Below, piece by piece: positions 32,871 through 44,085 of a stretch of 64,000 nt of DNA (position 1 is its first letter; each line of letters begins with the position of its first letter). The notes under the pieces are model-generated. The model had not been told where the DNA came from. It was given only the letters and a program-made list of their open reading frames with translations, and made no database searches. The stretch lies in NCBI GenBank assembly GCA_000310025.1, contig FN648466.1, positions 84,313 to 148,312 of the forward strand, read 5' to 3'. A program made the translations under genes and the position numbers. The DNA comes from Ectocarpus siliculosus (taxonomy: Eukaryota > Sar > Phaeophyceae > Ectocarpales > Ectocarpaceae).

Positions 32871-35398
32871 CCTCACATAAAAAAAAAGTTCCGATCTCTC
32901 TACCCAGTACCTTCATCTGCCCGTACTGATCAAACACATGATCGAGCGATTCCCGTGGTCACGAGGCTAACTTACCTAAAAAAAAGTATAATACTCACAT
33001 AAAATGGACCCGAAGAGTCCGCAAGCCAACTTAAATCAACGACAGATAGCCTTAGGGTTGGGTTTGGTTACATGTGTAAGATTGAACGAAGGAAATCTGG
33101 GGTTTGTGGCGCGGGATTGAATCGTACAGAGGCAAAAAATTGCGGGGAAGTTTCATCGGGAGATTGGATGAGCACGGTGGTGATGACGTAGTGGAGTACA
33201 ACTTCAGCAGCAGCAGCAAGAAGCAATAAGAAGAGTGCACACTGCAGCTGCTCCTGTGAGACGAAGGGGCGATCTGCCGTAGAGGTCATCGCGTGTTAGT
33301 ATTTCTGCGTGTTGATGTATTTTTCCTCTATATGCATGAAAAAAATGGGGTTGTGGTAAGAGGTTGGCGGAAAATAATCATGGTGAGACTCAAGTGAGAC
33401 TTGAGAAAAAACAGCTTGTCAGACCTGCGCTGAATAATAATAGGCAGGGGGTTCCTGGTGGGTGGCTATCTGTCTCCGTCGGCTTGTTGCTACATGTATG
33501 TACGTGTACATGCACTTTCAACATAGACAGACCTGACTGTTGTATTGGCACAGTGTGGAAGTCCTGTTGCACCTACCTCTACCTCTGTACCGTTACCGGT
33601 TTCCCCCCACGTGCGTGTTATTATGTATTTGCCCGCGATTGTCAGAACTACTGTACAGTTGTACACGACGGCTGTGGTACCACCAATCGATGTATCGTTG
33701 GAGAGCTCGCCAAAAGTCTGAAAGAAGAAGTAAAATGGACGTTGTAACTGACTTGCAACTTTGAGCACGCTTGATTTTCACGCAAGGCTGACGCGCGGTA
33801 GATAGAGCTGGGACCCTTATTAAATGGGCACAGACTGTCTCCGCTGGTGGCTGCCTGTCTGTGCTGTGTTCGGGACATCGAAGACGAGCGTACTGAATGA
33901 AGATGAAAGCGGAACAAAAAGTGTCACGGTATTATAGCCAATCTTCTCAGAGTAAGCTGGCTACATCGTGCGCTAAAACGGTCGAGGAAAGATTGATGTC
34001 ATTGCAAAGACTCCTCTCCTCGGGCGCTGCAGGACATTTCGCCATGAATGTCCCGTGTTGCAGTACGAGTGGTTTCGCCAACGTAGATGGCTATGAAGAG
34101 GAAACATAGTTGGGCGCGGCAAAACGCAAGACGACTCGGAAGAGAAAAATAGAGCTACGGAAACAGACCTCGCTTGTCAGGCCACGCGCGGAAATTTCCG
34201 TGGATTGCACTTCACTATCCGCTCATCGGATGCGTCCTACGCATACGTGCAAACATACGATAGATGCACGACCAAAGCCTCATGTCCGGTCTTGGCGTAG
34301 TTCTCAAAAACTGCTGACCAAAAGTTCGAAGCTCGGTCGGACGGTCTACCCTACTCTACATAGCTACCCGACCTTTTCTTGGAAGTAGAAAGGATACAAT
34401 TATATTCAATCAATGCATGATCTCACAGAAAAAAGCCCCGTTCGTGATAACCCCACCGTCGAAGTACCCTCGCTTTTGGTAGGCACGAAAGTTCGAAGTT
34501 CGGCCGGACAGTCTACAAGCACCCGACTCTCACCTTGGTAGCACGCTCGCTTGGAAGGCACGGTTGGCGCGCGGTGGACTGAACCTGTCGTTCTTTACAG
34601 GAGTTGGACACGCGCAGTTGCTACTGCTTCGACGCGGCTATTCCTGTGCATGCAAGAGGCACGGCGCCCGCAGATCGCAGATCTCCTCCTCGTAAGATGA
34701 GAAAAATCCTTCCAAAGGAAGATAGGGGATTGTGGAAACCTCATTTTCTTGCGGCGCAACCTCGCCTCCAGACCTTGCTATATATCTCCAACACTGTTAT
34801 AGGGGAAGAAGCACGGGTTCTAAGAAGCACGGACCAAGACGTGGAACCTTCGCCAAAGGTGTGTACTGTGTGGGTCCGTGGGCATCATAGGACGAGGTTT
34901 TCCAGCAGATGCTAGGTACACGGAATATGCTGCGAGCGTACCACCAAGATTCCCCCGCAGAAACCGCGTAGTCGTGTCGTATAACCACGCTAGCCGCTTA
35001 TAACTGAGCATTTGCCGTTGACCCAGCAGAGAACTACAGGGGATGTACTGTAAACTGTAAGTTACTTATACAGATGTTTTTGTACTTAGCACCAGCTGGC
35101 ATCACTGGTATAAATCATCAGTGTATAGACTTAAAAAGACTCGAAATAAGTCCAGTACCCAGCCGGTTTCCCTCCACTCACTGAAAAGACTCCACCACAT
35201 CCCGTTCGACTGTGGGTATATCTCGAATGGGTAGTCTTTCTGTGTGTGTTTTTATTATTCCTTAACTGAGCACCCAATTTGGATGGATCTAATTGGGTTT
35301 TTATGCGGCGGGATCGCTGCCGCGAGGTGACGTGGGCACCAAACAGGTTACATAGAGCGATAGACACTTGCATAAATATATCAGCGCACACACGAAGC

Positions 35399-35541
35399 TA
35401 CACTGGTGGCCAGAGGGGCAGGTTGGGCACCAACCACAACCTGGGGGGGGCAGGTTGGGAGGCCGAGTTCGACCTTGAACCCATTTTCTTGAGGTTTGCA
35501 GCGCTTGCAGCCCGCCGTGTTGATTGGTATAACGTCATTAT
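35399..35541. mobile_element. Left remnant of a foldback element split by the recombinase retroelement
   Basis: The part at ~35,486-35,541 (cttgaggtttgcag, then cccgccgtgttgattgg) is the inverse of the right end at 42,935-42,989. The preceding ~60 bp (cactggtggccagagg) match the same family at 42.82-42.89 kb. The sequence stops at cattat, exactly where the retroelement begins. Confidence 0.65.
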
Positions 35542-35778
35542 TTATTTTGTTTTCTTTCGAATTGCTTCATTATTTCTTCGGTTTCTAGGCTACGTGTTGG
35601 GGAGAGAGACGCACGAAACGCTCATCGTCTCTCCGGCCGCGTTAGCTGCAAAGGCCGGCGTCAACTCTTACAAATCCATCTCTCTCCCCACAAATACTAG
35701 CCGGGGGACTACGACTGCAAACGCAGGAGTCCCAAAACTGACCAAGTCCTCAAATGGTACACACCATTCTACAACACC
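35542..35778 (-). repeat. Split direct repeat R1, terminal copy
   Basis: 237 bp, identical by eye to 36,115-36,351. Its outer end defines one terminus of the element. Confidence 0.9.
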
Positions 35779-35846
35779 TGACTAGATACCGAATATTCCC
35801 GAACTTATGCCCCCACCTTCGAAAGAAAAGGGATGGGAGGGCGGGA

Positions 35847-36114
35847 TTTTCTAAACTGCCGCCGCTACTGCGTTAGGCGGCTGCTGCTGTCCTTCCGTTG
35901 CTTCACGCGCTCTGTATGTAGCTGTCACACGTTACCCGACTTTGCTACAGCCCCTGCGTGGACTCGATCACGGAATGACACCCCCAACTATAGACTAATA
36001 ATTCCAAACACCGTGACCCTGGGTTTCCGGTAGAAAATGAAGCCAAATTCTAATTCGACTGTTACAAAATAAACACCAGTTTATTCTATCTGCTTCGACG
36101 AACAAACCTTCCTT
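35847..36114 (-). repeat. Split direct repeat R2, internal copy
   Basis: 268 bp, identical by eye to 41,392-41,659. It abuts the internal R1 copy with no spacer. Confidence 0.9.
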
Positions 36115-36351
36115 TTATTTTGTTTTCTTTCGAATTGCTTCATTATTTCTTCGGTTTCTAGGCTACGTGTTGGGGAGAGAGACGCACGAAACGCTCATCG
36201 TCTCTCCGGCCGCGTTAGCTGCAAAGGCCGGCGTCAACTCTTACAAATCCATCTCTCTCCCCACAAATACTAGCCGGGGGACTACGACTGCAAACGCAGG
36301 AGTCCCAAAACTGACCAAGTCCTCAAATGGTACACACCATTCTACAACACC
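36115..36351 (-). repeat. Split direct repeat R1, internal copy
   Basis: Identical to the terminal R1 copy. It ends 42 bp before the stop codon side of the recombinase ORF, so the ORF reaches almost to the repeat. Confidence 0.9.
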
Positions 36352-36392
36352 CACATCGAGGTCAGTTTCTGGACGACTACCGAATAACTCAA

Positions 36393-37601
36393 CTATCCGT
36401 TCCCCCAGACGGTCCCCTCCCCCGGCTGTCTCGATACGATCCTACTGCCGTCTGTAAGTTTCCGTGACACTCGCCGCGAATCCTCTACATTGTTTAGCGC
36501 GTACGGCTTGTATGCATCCGACCTCCACTTCCCTTCTCTCTGAATCACTCGTTCTGCGATGTCTCCGCCCGATGCAAGAGCCGTCGCGCCTCCAATTCGC
36601 AACGAGTGCAACGCGTACTCCTGGGGGTTACGCCCCGACTTCGCTACCACTTCTCTGAGTGCACGGAGGGCAGCAGTATACCTCACTACTCTCACTGCTC
36701 TTCCACTGCGGTACGAAGCCAACGGTGCGGAGTCAGGGAACGTCGCATGACACGATAACAGCTCCACCACAAGAGCCACCGCGCCGCCGCGTGCTCTCAC
36801 ACCTGACTGCGGTCCGGTGACTTCGTCTCGCGTACGAACCCGTATGTTTCCTTTCTGCTCTTGATCGGCCTTGTGCCCTCTAAACCTCATTTCGACACGG
36901 TCTGCTCTACGATAGTGACTAAAGACTAATTGCGTCTCGCCAGCAAACAATGCTACGTCCGCCCTCGTAAGACAGTGTGCCTCATGCACCCTGCCCGCAT
37001 CATTCGCGAACACCTCATCAGACCGTGTGATAAAGAGATAGGACAAGCACAGACACAGCCACATCACTCTGCCCCCTTCCCCCCAGTTCTGGCTTGCGCT
37101 TTCCCCGTCCAGCAGCATACGCCAAGACACAGGCAGGCGCACACGGCGTACCGTCCCCACAGCCACGTGGTTCCTCGCAATCCCCCTTAGCGCACATTTC
37201 AACATCGGAGACGACAAGTCTAGCTCGACAGAAGCTTCCAGCCTATGAAAATGTTGTACAGCCGTGAGTTTTCCGGATATTGTACTCGCTAGATTACCCT
37301 CAGACTCGAAACACCAGGCTACGAAGTCTATCAACTCCCACACATGAAGGTCCCCGGCACGTTGCCCTAGGAACTTGGGCTTCTCCGTCAGCCTGCGAAA
37401 CGTGCACCAAGAGTTGAAGCCTGACGTGTAAGTCCTTCTAGACGAAGACGCAACTGAGTGCTCGACGAAGCTGCATGCCAAGACGTCGGTAACAAAGTCC
37501 CGTCCTGCCTGTCCCAGGTCCTGAACCTGCTGATAGCCCTGGAGCCAACCTCGTGTAGACCGGCGTGCTGCCGTTCGATTTAGCGGCAGGTGCGCTGCCA
37601 T
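36393..37601 (-). CDS. Tyrosine recombinase / integrase of the retroelement
   Basis: Uninterrupted 402-codon frame. The N-terminal ~50-120 region (SSRRTYTSGFNSWCTF) resembles the SAM-like DNA-binding domain of tyrosine recombinases. Catalytic motifs are Arg193 in LFITRSDEVF, His332 and Arg335 in LHSLRIGGATALASGGD, and Trp359 plus Tyr364 or Tyr367 in GKWRSDAYKPY, in the R...HxxR...W...Y order and spacing of the family. The length suits a retroelement recombinase. It would cut and rejoin circular cDNA at the split repeats. It lies between a gag-like region and the internal R1 copy. The intact frame and complete catalytic set suggest recent activity. Confidence 0.88.
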   Translation of the reverse strand: MAAHLPLNRTAARRSTRGWLQGYQQVQDLGQAGRDFVTDVLACSFVEHSVASSSRRTYTSGFNSWCTFRRLTEKPKFLGQRAGDLHVWELIDFVAWCFESEGNLASTISGKLTAVQHFHRLEASVELDLSSPMLKCALRGIARNHVAVGTVRRVRLPVSWRMLLDGESASQNWGEGGRVMWLCLCLSYLFITRSDEVFANDAGRVHEAHCLTRADVALFAGETQLVFSHYRRADRVEMRFRGHKADQEQKGNIRVRTRDEVTGPQSGVRARGGAVALVVELLSCHATFPDSAPLASYRSGRAVRVVRYTAALRALREVVAKSGRNPQEYALHSLRIGGATALASGGDIAERVIQREGKWRSDAYKPYALNNVEDSRRVSRKLTDGSRIVSRQPGEGTVWGNG

Positions 37602-37619
37602 CCGAGGTAGGCCCCCCCG

Positions 37620-38511
37620 CTACGCGGGAGAGCCCGCACCCCTATTTGTCTTTCCCGTGGGTGAAGAAGCCAGCGGCCTTGGGTCTCGCGCCGCCCTCGC
37701 CAGCGGCGCGCGCCTCTCCTCCGCGCCCTCCCCCGTTGCCGTGGCCAACGCCGCGCGCGCCGGTTGCCGGAGTTTCGGACGCTCCGCGCCTAGCGTGGGA
37801 AGGGTTCTGGGCGTGGATGTGTGGGCAGTTACGATCATGGCAACCGGACGACGAGTTGAAGGCGAAGCAGTAACCACGAGCGTGTCGAGCGATGCCGCCA
37901 CTTTCTCTGTCACCAGGACGCCTTTGCGAAGCAAGGATTGCCACTCCATCTGCGACAGTTTTGAAACTGCCGGAGGCCGCCCCAGGATGAGCCACGCTTT
38001 TACCCGGCGGAGGTCCCCCCACATCCGCGCTCTATCCTTTGCCGTAGCCTTAGCCGCCTCGGCGCTGGGTGTAGCGGGGGCCCGAGAGGCCGATGGTGGG
38101 GCGGTTGTGCCCACCAGTTGCACCCCCCCCCGGAAGGCCAGGTCCTGCTGCTTGGGTGGCGATCAGGTCGTCGATCGTTGCTTGAAGCTGCTGGCGATCG
38201 CCGGCAGCCTCATCGCGCTTCCGCTGCAGCTCCTCCCTCAGGCCGTCCACCAGCCCGCGGAGAGAAGCGAGCTCAGTCTCATCAGCGGGGGGGTCGCCGC
38301 GGGTGCCTGTCCCTGGCGCTCGCGAGGAGGATACCGCTCGACGCCTCGCGGGAGTACGTGATCCGCTGCGCGTCGAGGGGCGAGCCGTCGAGCTCGCCAC
38401 CGATCGCGCGGTAGACCTCCTCGTGCGTGGTGTCGAAGGTGTCGCCGCCCGACCTCGCCCTGCTTGCCCAGCCGCTGCCCTGCCGCTCCGCGTGGAGGCC
38501 CGTGTCGGCAT
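37620..38511 (-). pseudogene. Gag-like region with coiled coil and CCCH-type knuckle, frameshifted
   Basis: Minus strand. The first frame (38,511-38,050) is Arg/Ser/Thr-rich, then ELASLRGLVDGLREELQRKR, a likely coiled coil. A second frame (to 37,620) has MWGDLRRVKAWLILGRPP and MEWQSLLRKGVLVTEKVA. The first frame resumes at 38,022-37,642 with GYCFAFNSSSGCHDRNCPHIH, a C-x8-C-x4-C-x3-H knuckle of the kind seen in gag proteins of recombinase retroelements. Two frame changes are needed to join the parts, by mutation, sequence error or programmed frameshifting. It lies directly upstream of the recombinase ORF. Confidence 0.55.
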
Positions 38512-38904
38512 CTGGTCGCGGTTGGAGTCGTATAAGCAGCGGACCGGCGGCAGGCGGCGGGCGAGCGTCAGGGCGGCGTTGCGGGAACACTTCTTTTCCT
38601 CTTCATCGTGGGCGTAGTCGATCGCGCGCCTGGATCTGCAGTTAGAATGGTCTACAAATCCTATCTTCGGGCGAAACTATCTGACGTGGGTTTTCGTCGG
38701 GCCCAGAACGACGCGTTGTTATATCGCGAGCTCGCGTTAGTTCGTTCTCGACGCCTGTGGATTGAATGGAGTGATTATTGCTGCTGACGCTACGGTCACC
38801 GGACGTCGACCAATCCCGAATATTTCTCTCTTTGGAACACTAGCGATGGTTTCTCTTCTTTTTTTTTTATATGTATATTTTCTTGGATTCGGTGAACCCC
38901 GGTT

Positions 38905-40240
38905 CGCCATCGGCACGGGTGCTTCCACTCATTGGCGCGTCCCGTGCTGATACGTGTTTTTTTTTTTTTCGATGCGTTGGATACGGTGAACTCCACTTGC
39001 CAACAGCGCGGGTGCTTCCACTCATTGGCGCGTCCCTCGCTGAAACTGACAACACATATGCAGCACGGGTGCTTCCACTCATTGGCGCGTCCCGTGCTGA
39101 TACGTGTTTTTTTTTTTTTTCGATGCGTTGGATACGGTGAACTCCACTTGCCAACAGCGCGGGTGCTTCCACTCATTGGCGCGTCCCTCGCTGAAACTGA
39201 CAACACATTTGCAGCACGGGTGCTTCCACTCATTGGCGCGTCCCTTGCTGAAACTGACAACACATATGAGCACGGGTGCTTCCACTCATTGGCGCGTCCC
39301 GTACTGATACGTGTATGACTTCGTTTTCGATGCGTGGAGATCGGTTAATTCTACTCGCCAACAGCACGGGTGCGTCCACTCATTGGCGCGTCCCGTGCTG
39401 ATACGTGTACGGCGTTTTTGTTCTTTCTTTTTGAGATCGGTTAACTCTACTCGCCAACAGCACTCATTGGCGCGTCCCTTGCTGAAACTGACAACACATA
39501 TGCAGCACGGGTGCTTCCACTCATTGGCGCGTCCCGTACTGATACGTGTACGACTTCGTTTTCGATGCGTGGAGATCGGTTAATTCTACTCGCCAACAGC
39601 ACGGGTGCGTCCACTCATTGGCGCGTCCCGTGCTGATACGTGTACGGCGTTTTGTTCTTTCTTTTTGAGATCGGTTAACTCTACTCGCCAACAGCACGAG
39701 TGCTTCCACTCGTTGGCGCGTCCCGTGCTGAGGCTGACAACACATATGCAGCACGGGTGCTTCCACTCATTGGCGCGTCCCGTACTGATGCATGATTTGT
39801 GGTATTTCCTACCGCTGCGTTGAATTCGGTTAACTCTACTCGCCAACAGCGCGGGTGCTTCCACTCATTGGCGCGTCCCGTGCTGATACATGTACGGCGT
39901 TTTGTTCTTTCTTTTTGAGATCGGTTAACTCTACTCACCAACAGCACGAGTGCTTCCACTCATTGGCGCGTCCCGTGCTGAGGCTGACATCACATATGCA
40001 GCACGGGTGCTTCCACTCATTGGCGCGTCCCGTACTGATGCATGATTTGTGGTATTTTTCTACCGCTGCGTTGGATTCGGTTAACTCTACTCGCCAACAG
40101 CGCGGGTGCTTCCACTCATTGGCGCATCCCGTGCTGATACATGTATGACTTCGTGTTTCGTTGCGTTGAGATCGGTTAACTTCCACTCGCCAACAGCACG
40201 GACGAGTGCTTCCACTATTGGCGCGTCCCGTGCTGGTGCG
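38905..40240. repeat. Hairpin-forming minisatellite inside the retroelement
   Basis: About 17 copies of a ~38-bp core containing ggtgcttccactcattggcg and ending cgtcccgtgctga. Inside each full core, gcacggg and cccgtgc are inverted, so each copy can form a hairpin. Cores are joined by two spacer types: a short one (aactgacaacacatatg) and a longer one with a T-run and ggtta(a)ctctactcgccaaca. The order of spacers makes a loose higher-order pattern. Confidence 0.9.
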
Positions 40241-40454
40241 TGTCCTTGTTTTTTTTTTTTCATTGAGATCACTTCCGCATAGACAATCCTACGGCAGGTT
40301 GACGAGTTTTTGGCATGCATCAATTGCTGTCCGGGCGTTTTTGGTCGCTTAATCGTCGATGGACGTGACGTATTCTTATAGAAGGTTTGTGTCACAGCGG
40401 AATTAAATTTGACGTGATGCCCCTCGAGACCGTGATGCACTCACATGGACCGCT

Positions 40455-40495
40455 ACCTGACGTTCCTCGCGAGTTCGAACCTCGCGTGTCACTTT
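40455..40495. repeat. tRNA T-arm-like hairpin
   Basis: cgcgagttcgaacctcgcg forms a 6-bp stem with a TTCGAAC loop, as in a tRNA T arm, but no convincing acceptor and anticodon arms flank it. Confidence 0.35.
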
Positions 40496-41054
40496 CACCT
40501 CCCCCCCCTATTTTTTTCTCATCTTCTTTTTCCTTATGCATACAGCACGTAGTTCGCTGTCTCGTTTTTTTTTTCTCGTCTTCTTTGTTTTTCAGTCTTT
40601 TTCTTTGAGTCTTTCTCTCGCATGCATGTGTTTTTGCTTTTATCCGTTCCCGTGAATGCTGTTGAATGCACTTTCCGATTACGTATGCGGCCGCTTTGTA
40701 TGCCATGGGACTTGTCGATACCATCAGTGGGGACTTGTCAATACCATCCGTGGAGACGATTGCTTACGTGAGTGGGCATATTATCGTCGATTCCTTCAGC
40801 TATATGCCCCTCTGTGCGCGGCACAGACAAGATTGTACCGGCAAGTAGTCCCTAGTAAGCCGGGGGAAACAGAAAACAAGGCACCTGCCTCATGTGCATA
40901 CTCGTGACAGCATCATGCCCTACTGCCGCGGGTCGATTGGTTATGTCCGATGCCGCAGGGTTCCTCCACCCCGTGCAGTACAATGGCTGCTATCAACCGC
41001 GACAAGTCAGCGTGGCGACCATACAACAGGCCCCGCTCTTTCTTTTTGCCGTTG

Positions 41055-41150
41055 AATTTTTTTCTTCAGAGAGAGTACGTCTCGGTTGGGACGAACCGCA
41101 TTTTTTTTCTTCAGCGAGAGTACGTCTCGGTTGGGATGAACCGCATCCCA
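41055..41150 (+). repeat. Two tandem ~48-bp units
   Basis: The unit ttttttcttcag.gagagtac, then gtctcggttggga.gaaccgc, occurs twice head to tail. Function unknown. Confidence 0.7.
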
Positions 41151-41391
41151 TGTTTGGGAAGGGACCTATCTGAGCGGCGCGGCGAGCGAGACTGCGGTGG
41201 CTTGCCGCCGCTTATCTTACTGCACCCTCCCCCCTCGTGCTAAATGCACGCAGCGATGAGGTCACAAGAGTAGCGGGACGCGAATAGGAACACGGCCGAC
41301 ACGATGGATGTTGGACACGAGTACACACCTTTATATGGAGAGTCGCGTGCTGGTCACTTCCCCAATGCTTGCGCCGTGTCCCGTCCCGTCC

Positions 41392-41659
41392 TTTTCTAAA
41401 CTGCCGCCGCTACTGCGTTAGGCGGCTGCTGCTGTCCTTCCGTTGCTTCACGCGCTCTGTATGTAGCTGTCACACGTTACCCGACTTTGCTACAGCCCCT
41501 GCGTGGACTCGATCACGGAATGACACCCCCAACTATAGACTAATAATTCCAAACACCGTGACCCTGGGTTTCCGGTAGAAAATGAAGCCAAATTCTAATT
41601 CGACTGTTACAAAATAAACACCAGTTTATTCTATCTGCTTCGACGAACAAACCTTCCTT
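41392..41659 (-). repeat. Split direct repeat R2, terminal copy
   Basis: Identical by eye to 35,847-36,114. Its end at 41,659 is the other terminus of the element. Confidence 0.9.
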
Positions 41660-42989
41660 CTATCCAAGATGCGGGATAACTTGCACGCTTTGGGCTGCAA
41701 CTCCCTGCAAACCCCCCCGCCCAGGTTGTAGTTGGTGCCCCAACCTACCCACAACCTGCCTCTGGCCACCAGTGTAAGCATCAGCAGGCGGTGCCAGTGG
41801 TCCAAGCCTTATCCTCAGGCTTGCTCTACAACTACTCTTATTTGGGCTGTCTCGCTGCCCACAACCGGCCGTTGGCTTTTGACAAAGCAACCTCCACAGC
41901 AACCCAACCAACCAGCGCTAAAAATTGACACGGTGGATTATCACCATTTCAGGGTACACTTGAAAATCAACACGACACCAATCTCCGACAGCCTCCGCCG
42001 CCGTAGATCGCGGCGAAACCATAAGCCCCTGTGTCCTGTGCCTCGGAAGCATGATGCATGAGGCAGGTCGTGCCCGTCTTTTCTCTCTGTGCCTTTCTCC
42101 GTGTGCGTTTACTACACCGAACGAACTCGCGCGTCAAGCGATTCCGACCCTCTGTCGAGAGGGGCCGGTATCCTATGGAGGCGGTGCATATCAACGAACG
42201 ATGTTGGTGGTTTGGTTGTGGGTATGTATGTTGTGCGGTACACGTTTTTTCTGCGGGTTTTATGCTAGAGTCGTCGGGCGCCGGAATGATACGACCATTT
42301 CTGGGTACAAAATCGACCCCTTCCGGGTACAAAAGTATCCAGTATCGGTTACACTAGAGGGTCTAGATGCCAGCGCCGGTTGTACCCGATGAAGGTTTCT
42401 CCAAAAGTGGGTACGATGGTGTTTCAGCCAATCAGCTGGCTGCCTGGGGGTATTTATATGTTGATTTGTCAAGTGTACCCTGAAAGGGTGATAATCCACC
42501 CGGGTGTACCCGTTTCTGGACAGTACTACTTCTCCTTGGCGTTGTTACCCCAGACTGGACGGCATGTGGCACACTGGCCGTGCGACACCCACACGCATCG
42601 CCCACTGCCCGCTGCCGGGAAATATATAGCTGTCTGCATTGTATTGTACTCCTGTGTATTGGTTCTGTGAGCATGTCAATTTTTAGCGCTGGTTGGTTGC
42701 ATTGCTGTGGAGGTTGCTTTGTCAAAAGCCAACGGCCGGTTGTGGGCAGCGAGATAGCCCAAATAGAGTTGTAGAGCAAGCCTGAGGATAAGGCTTGGAC
42801 CACTGGCACCGCCTGCTGATGCTTACACTGGTGGCCAGAGGCAGGTTGTGGGTAGGTTGGGGCACCAACTACAACCTCGGGGGGGGAGGTTGCAGGGAGG
42901 TTGCAGCCCAAAGTGTGCAAGTTATCCCGCATCTTGGATAGATAATGGCGTTATTCCAATCAACACGGCGGGCTGCAATCCTCAAGAAA
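41660..42989. mobile_element. Foldback / long-TIR element, host of the retroelement insertion
   Basis: The segment 41,660-41,935 is the inverse of 42,665-42,950, with a second inverted pair inside (ggtggattatcacc at 41.93 kb; ggtgataatccacc at 42.49 kb). With 35,486-35,541 added on the left, the inverted repeats are about 320 bp. The interior (~0.5 kb) has no transposase. A weak further relative lies near 46.16-46.21 kb. Confidence 0.65.
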
Positions 42990-44085
42990 AAATTATCAAA
43001 GTCCCGCTTTTCCGGGCAGAGAAAGCCTCATCGTGTTTTTTCCTGTTGACCAATCTGCGTCTTTGGCCCCCGGCAGCCCCCCCAAACTTAGTTTTGCGGG
43101 GCCTCTATGTAGGTGGTAATTCTTTCGTTAAAACGGGCCCTTAGCCCCGACTAGGTGTTCCATCATAACCCCCGTTCTTGATAGCCAACTTATCGTGCTA
43201 CCTATTTCAACCGTAGGTTGTTTGGAACAAGCGTTCAAAAGTAAACTTTCCTTTAATTAAATACTCAAATTTAGCTTTCCTTTTATACCTAGGAACAGTG
43301 GTACCTCAATCTAGCTTATCCAAGCTATTCGACGGTACACCGTCCTAAACTAGCTGCTTCAACAGCTATTGTAGGGTCTCACCAGGTACGTTTCGACTGA
43401 CAGTCTTCCCTGATCACAAGTGGCGCGCTCTGAGAAATTGGCTTAGATTCCATTCTCGGTAAGGGCCGTGTCGATGACTACACGTGAAGGGCGAAGCTAT
43501 AAGGCTCCGCCAATTGATTCGGGTATCATTGAGACATAGCCTAGCCCTCCTCGATCTACCGTCAGGTCGATCGAATCATCGTATTTTAAGCGCGCGTTCT
43601 GTGGCCGTGACAATGACGACAGCCTATAAAAATGTAGTTCTGGCGCTTCTGAATTTTCTGCCACTCTCGGCAGCGAGCCTTTTGCCGTCCTTCCTTCTCA
43701 ACGGCACGATGCTCGTCAGTACACCGTCGGTACGTTCACATTTCACGCCCTTGCCCTTTTAACTCCGTCACACGTGTGTTTCACGGGAGATCTCGCGAAA
43801 TCTAGGTCGATATACATACCCAGGGGAGTTTTCCGCGACGACAAACCGTGACGATTCAAAAATACTTAAACCCATCAATAACGATGCAACAAAAGACGAT
43901 GAGATGAAGACTTTCGAACACATGTCTCAGCCACCCGGGCCCGGCAACCTACCCTTATGTCCACACATACACCTACTTTTCTGCTGTACACAGCAAATCA
44001 CCCGGATCACCTCTTCTTCCTGCGCAATTTCACTTTACAAAAGCACCAGACTTCCCATTTGGGGGCGGGGGGTCAGTCATTGCCC
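42990..44085. other. No gene recognised
   Basis: Open frames up to about 90 codons without motifs, on both strands. Confidence 0.35.

Larger units (their letters stand above)
31500..35398. other. Gene-poor stretch with repeats only
   Basis: Holds a SINE-like copy (31.88-32.04 kb), a GTT microsatellite at 32.84-32.87 kb and a short duplicated motif with gttcgaag.tcgg.cgga at 34.32 and 34.49 kb. Open frames of up to ~180 codons show no recognisable domain or splice structure. Confidence 0.4.
35542..41659 (-). mobile_element. Tyrosine-recombinase retroelement (PAT/Ngaro-like) with split direct repeats, lacking reverse transcriptase
   Basis: Minus-strand order: repeat R2 (41,659-41,392), minisatellite, gag-like region, recombinase ORF, repeat R1 (36,351-36,115), R2 again (36,114-35,847), R1 again (35,778-35,542). 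This A1...B1A2B2 plan is the split-direct-repeat architecture of PAT/Ngaro-type elements. R1 (237 bp) and R2 (268 bp) copies are identical by eye. The element interrupts cattat/ctatccaag of a foldback element without target duplication, as expected for recombinase-mediated integration. No RT or RNase H frame was found, so it is either a non-autonomous derivative or an internally deleted copy. Identical repeats suggest recent movement. Confidence 0.85.

Noticed and set aside
38905-40240. CRISPR-like appearance of the regularly repeated core
   Set aside because: Spacers are themselves repeated (two or three types) and the context is a eukaryotic retroelement with no cas genes; it is a minisatellite.
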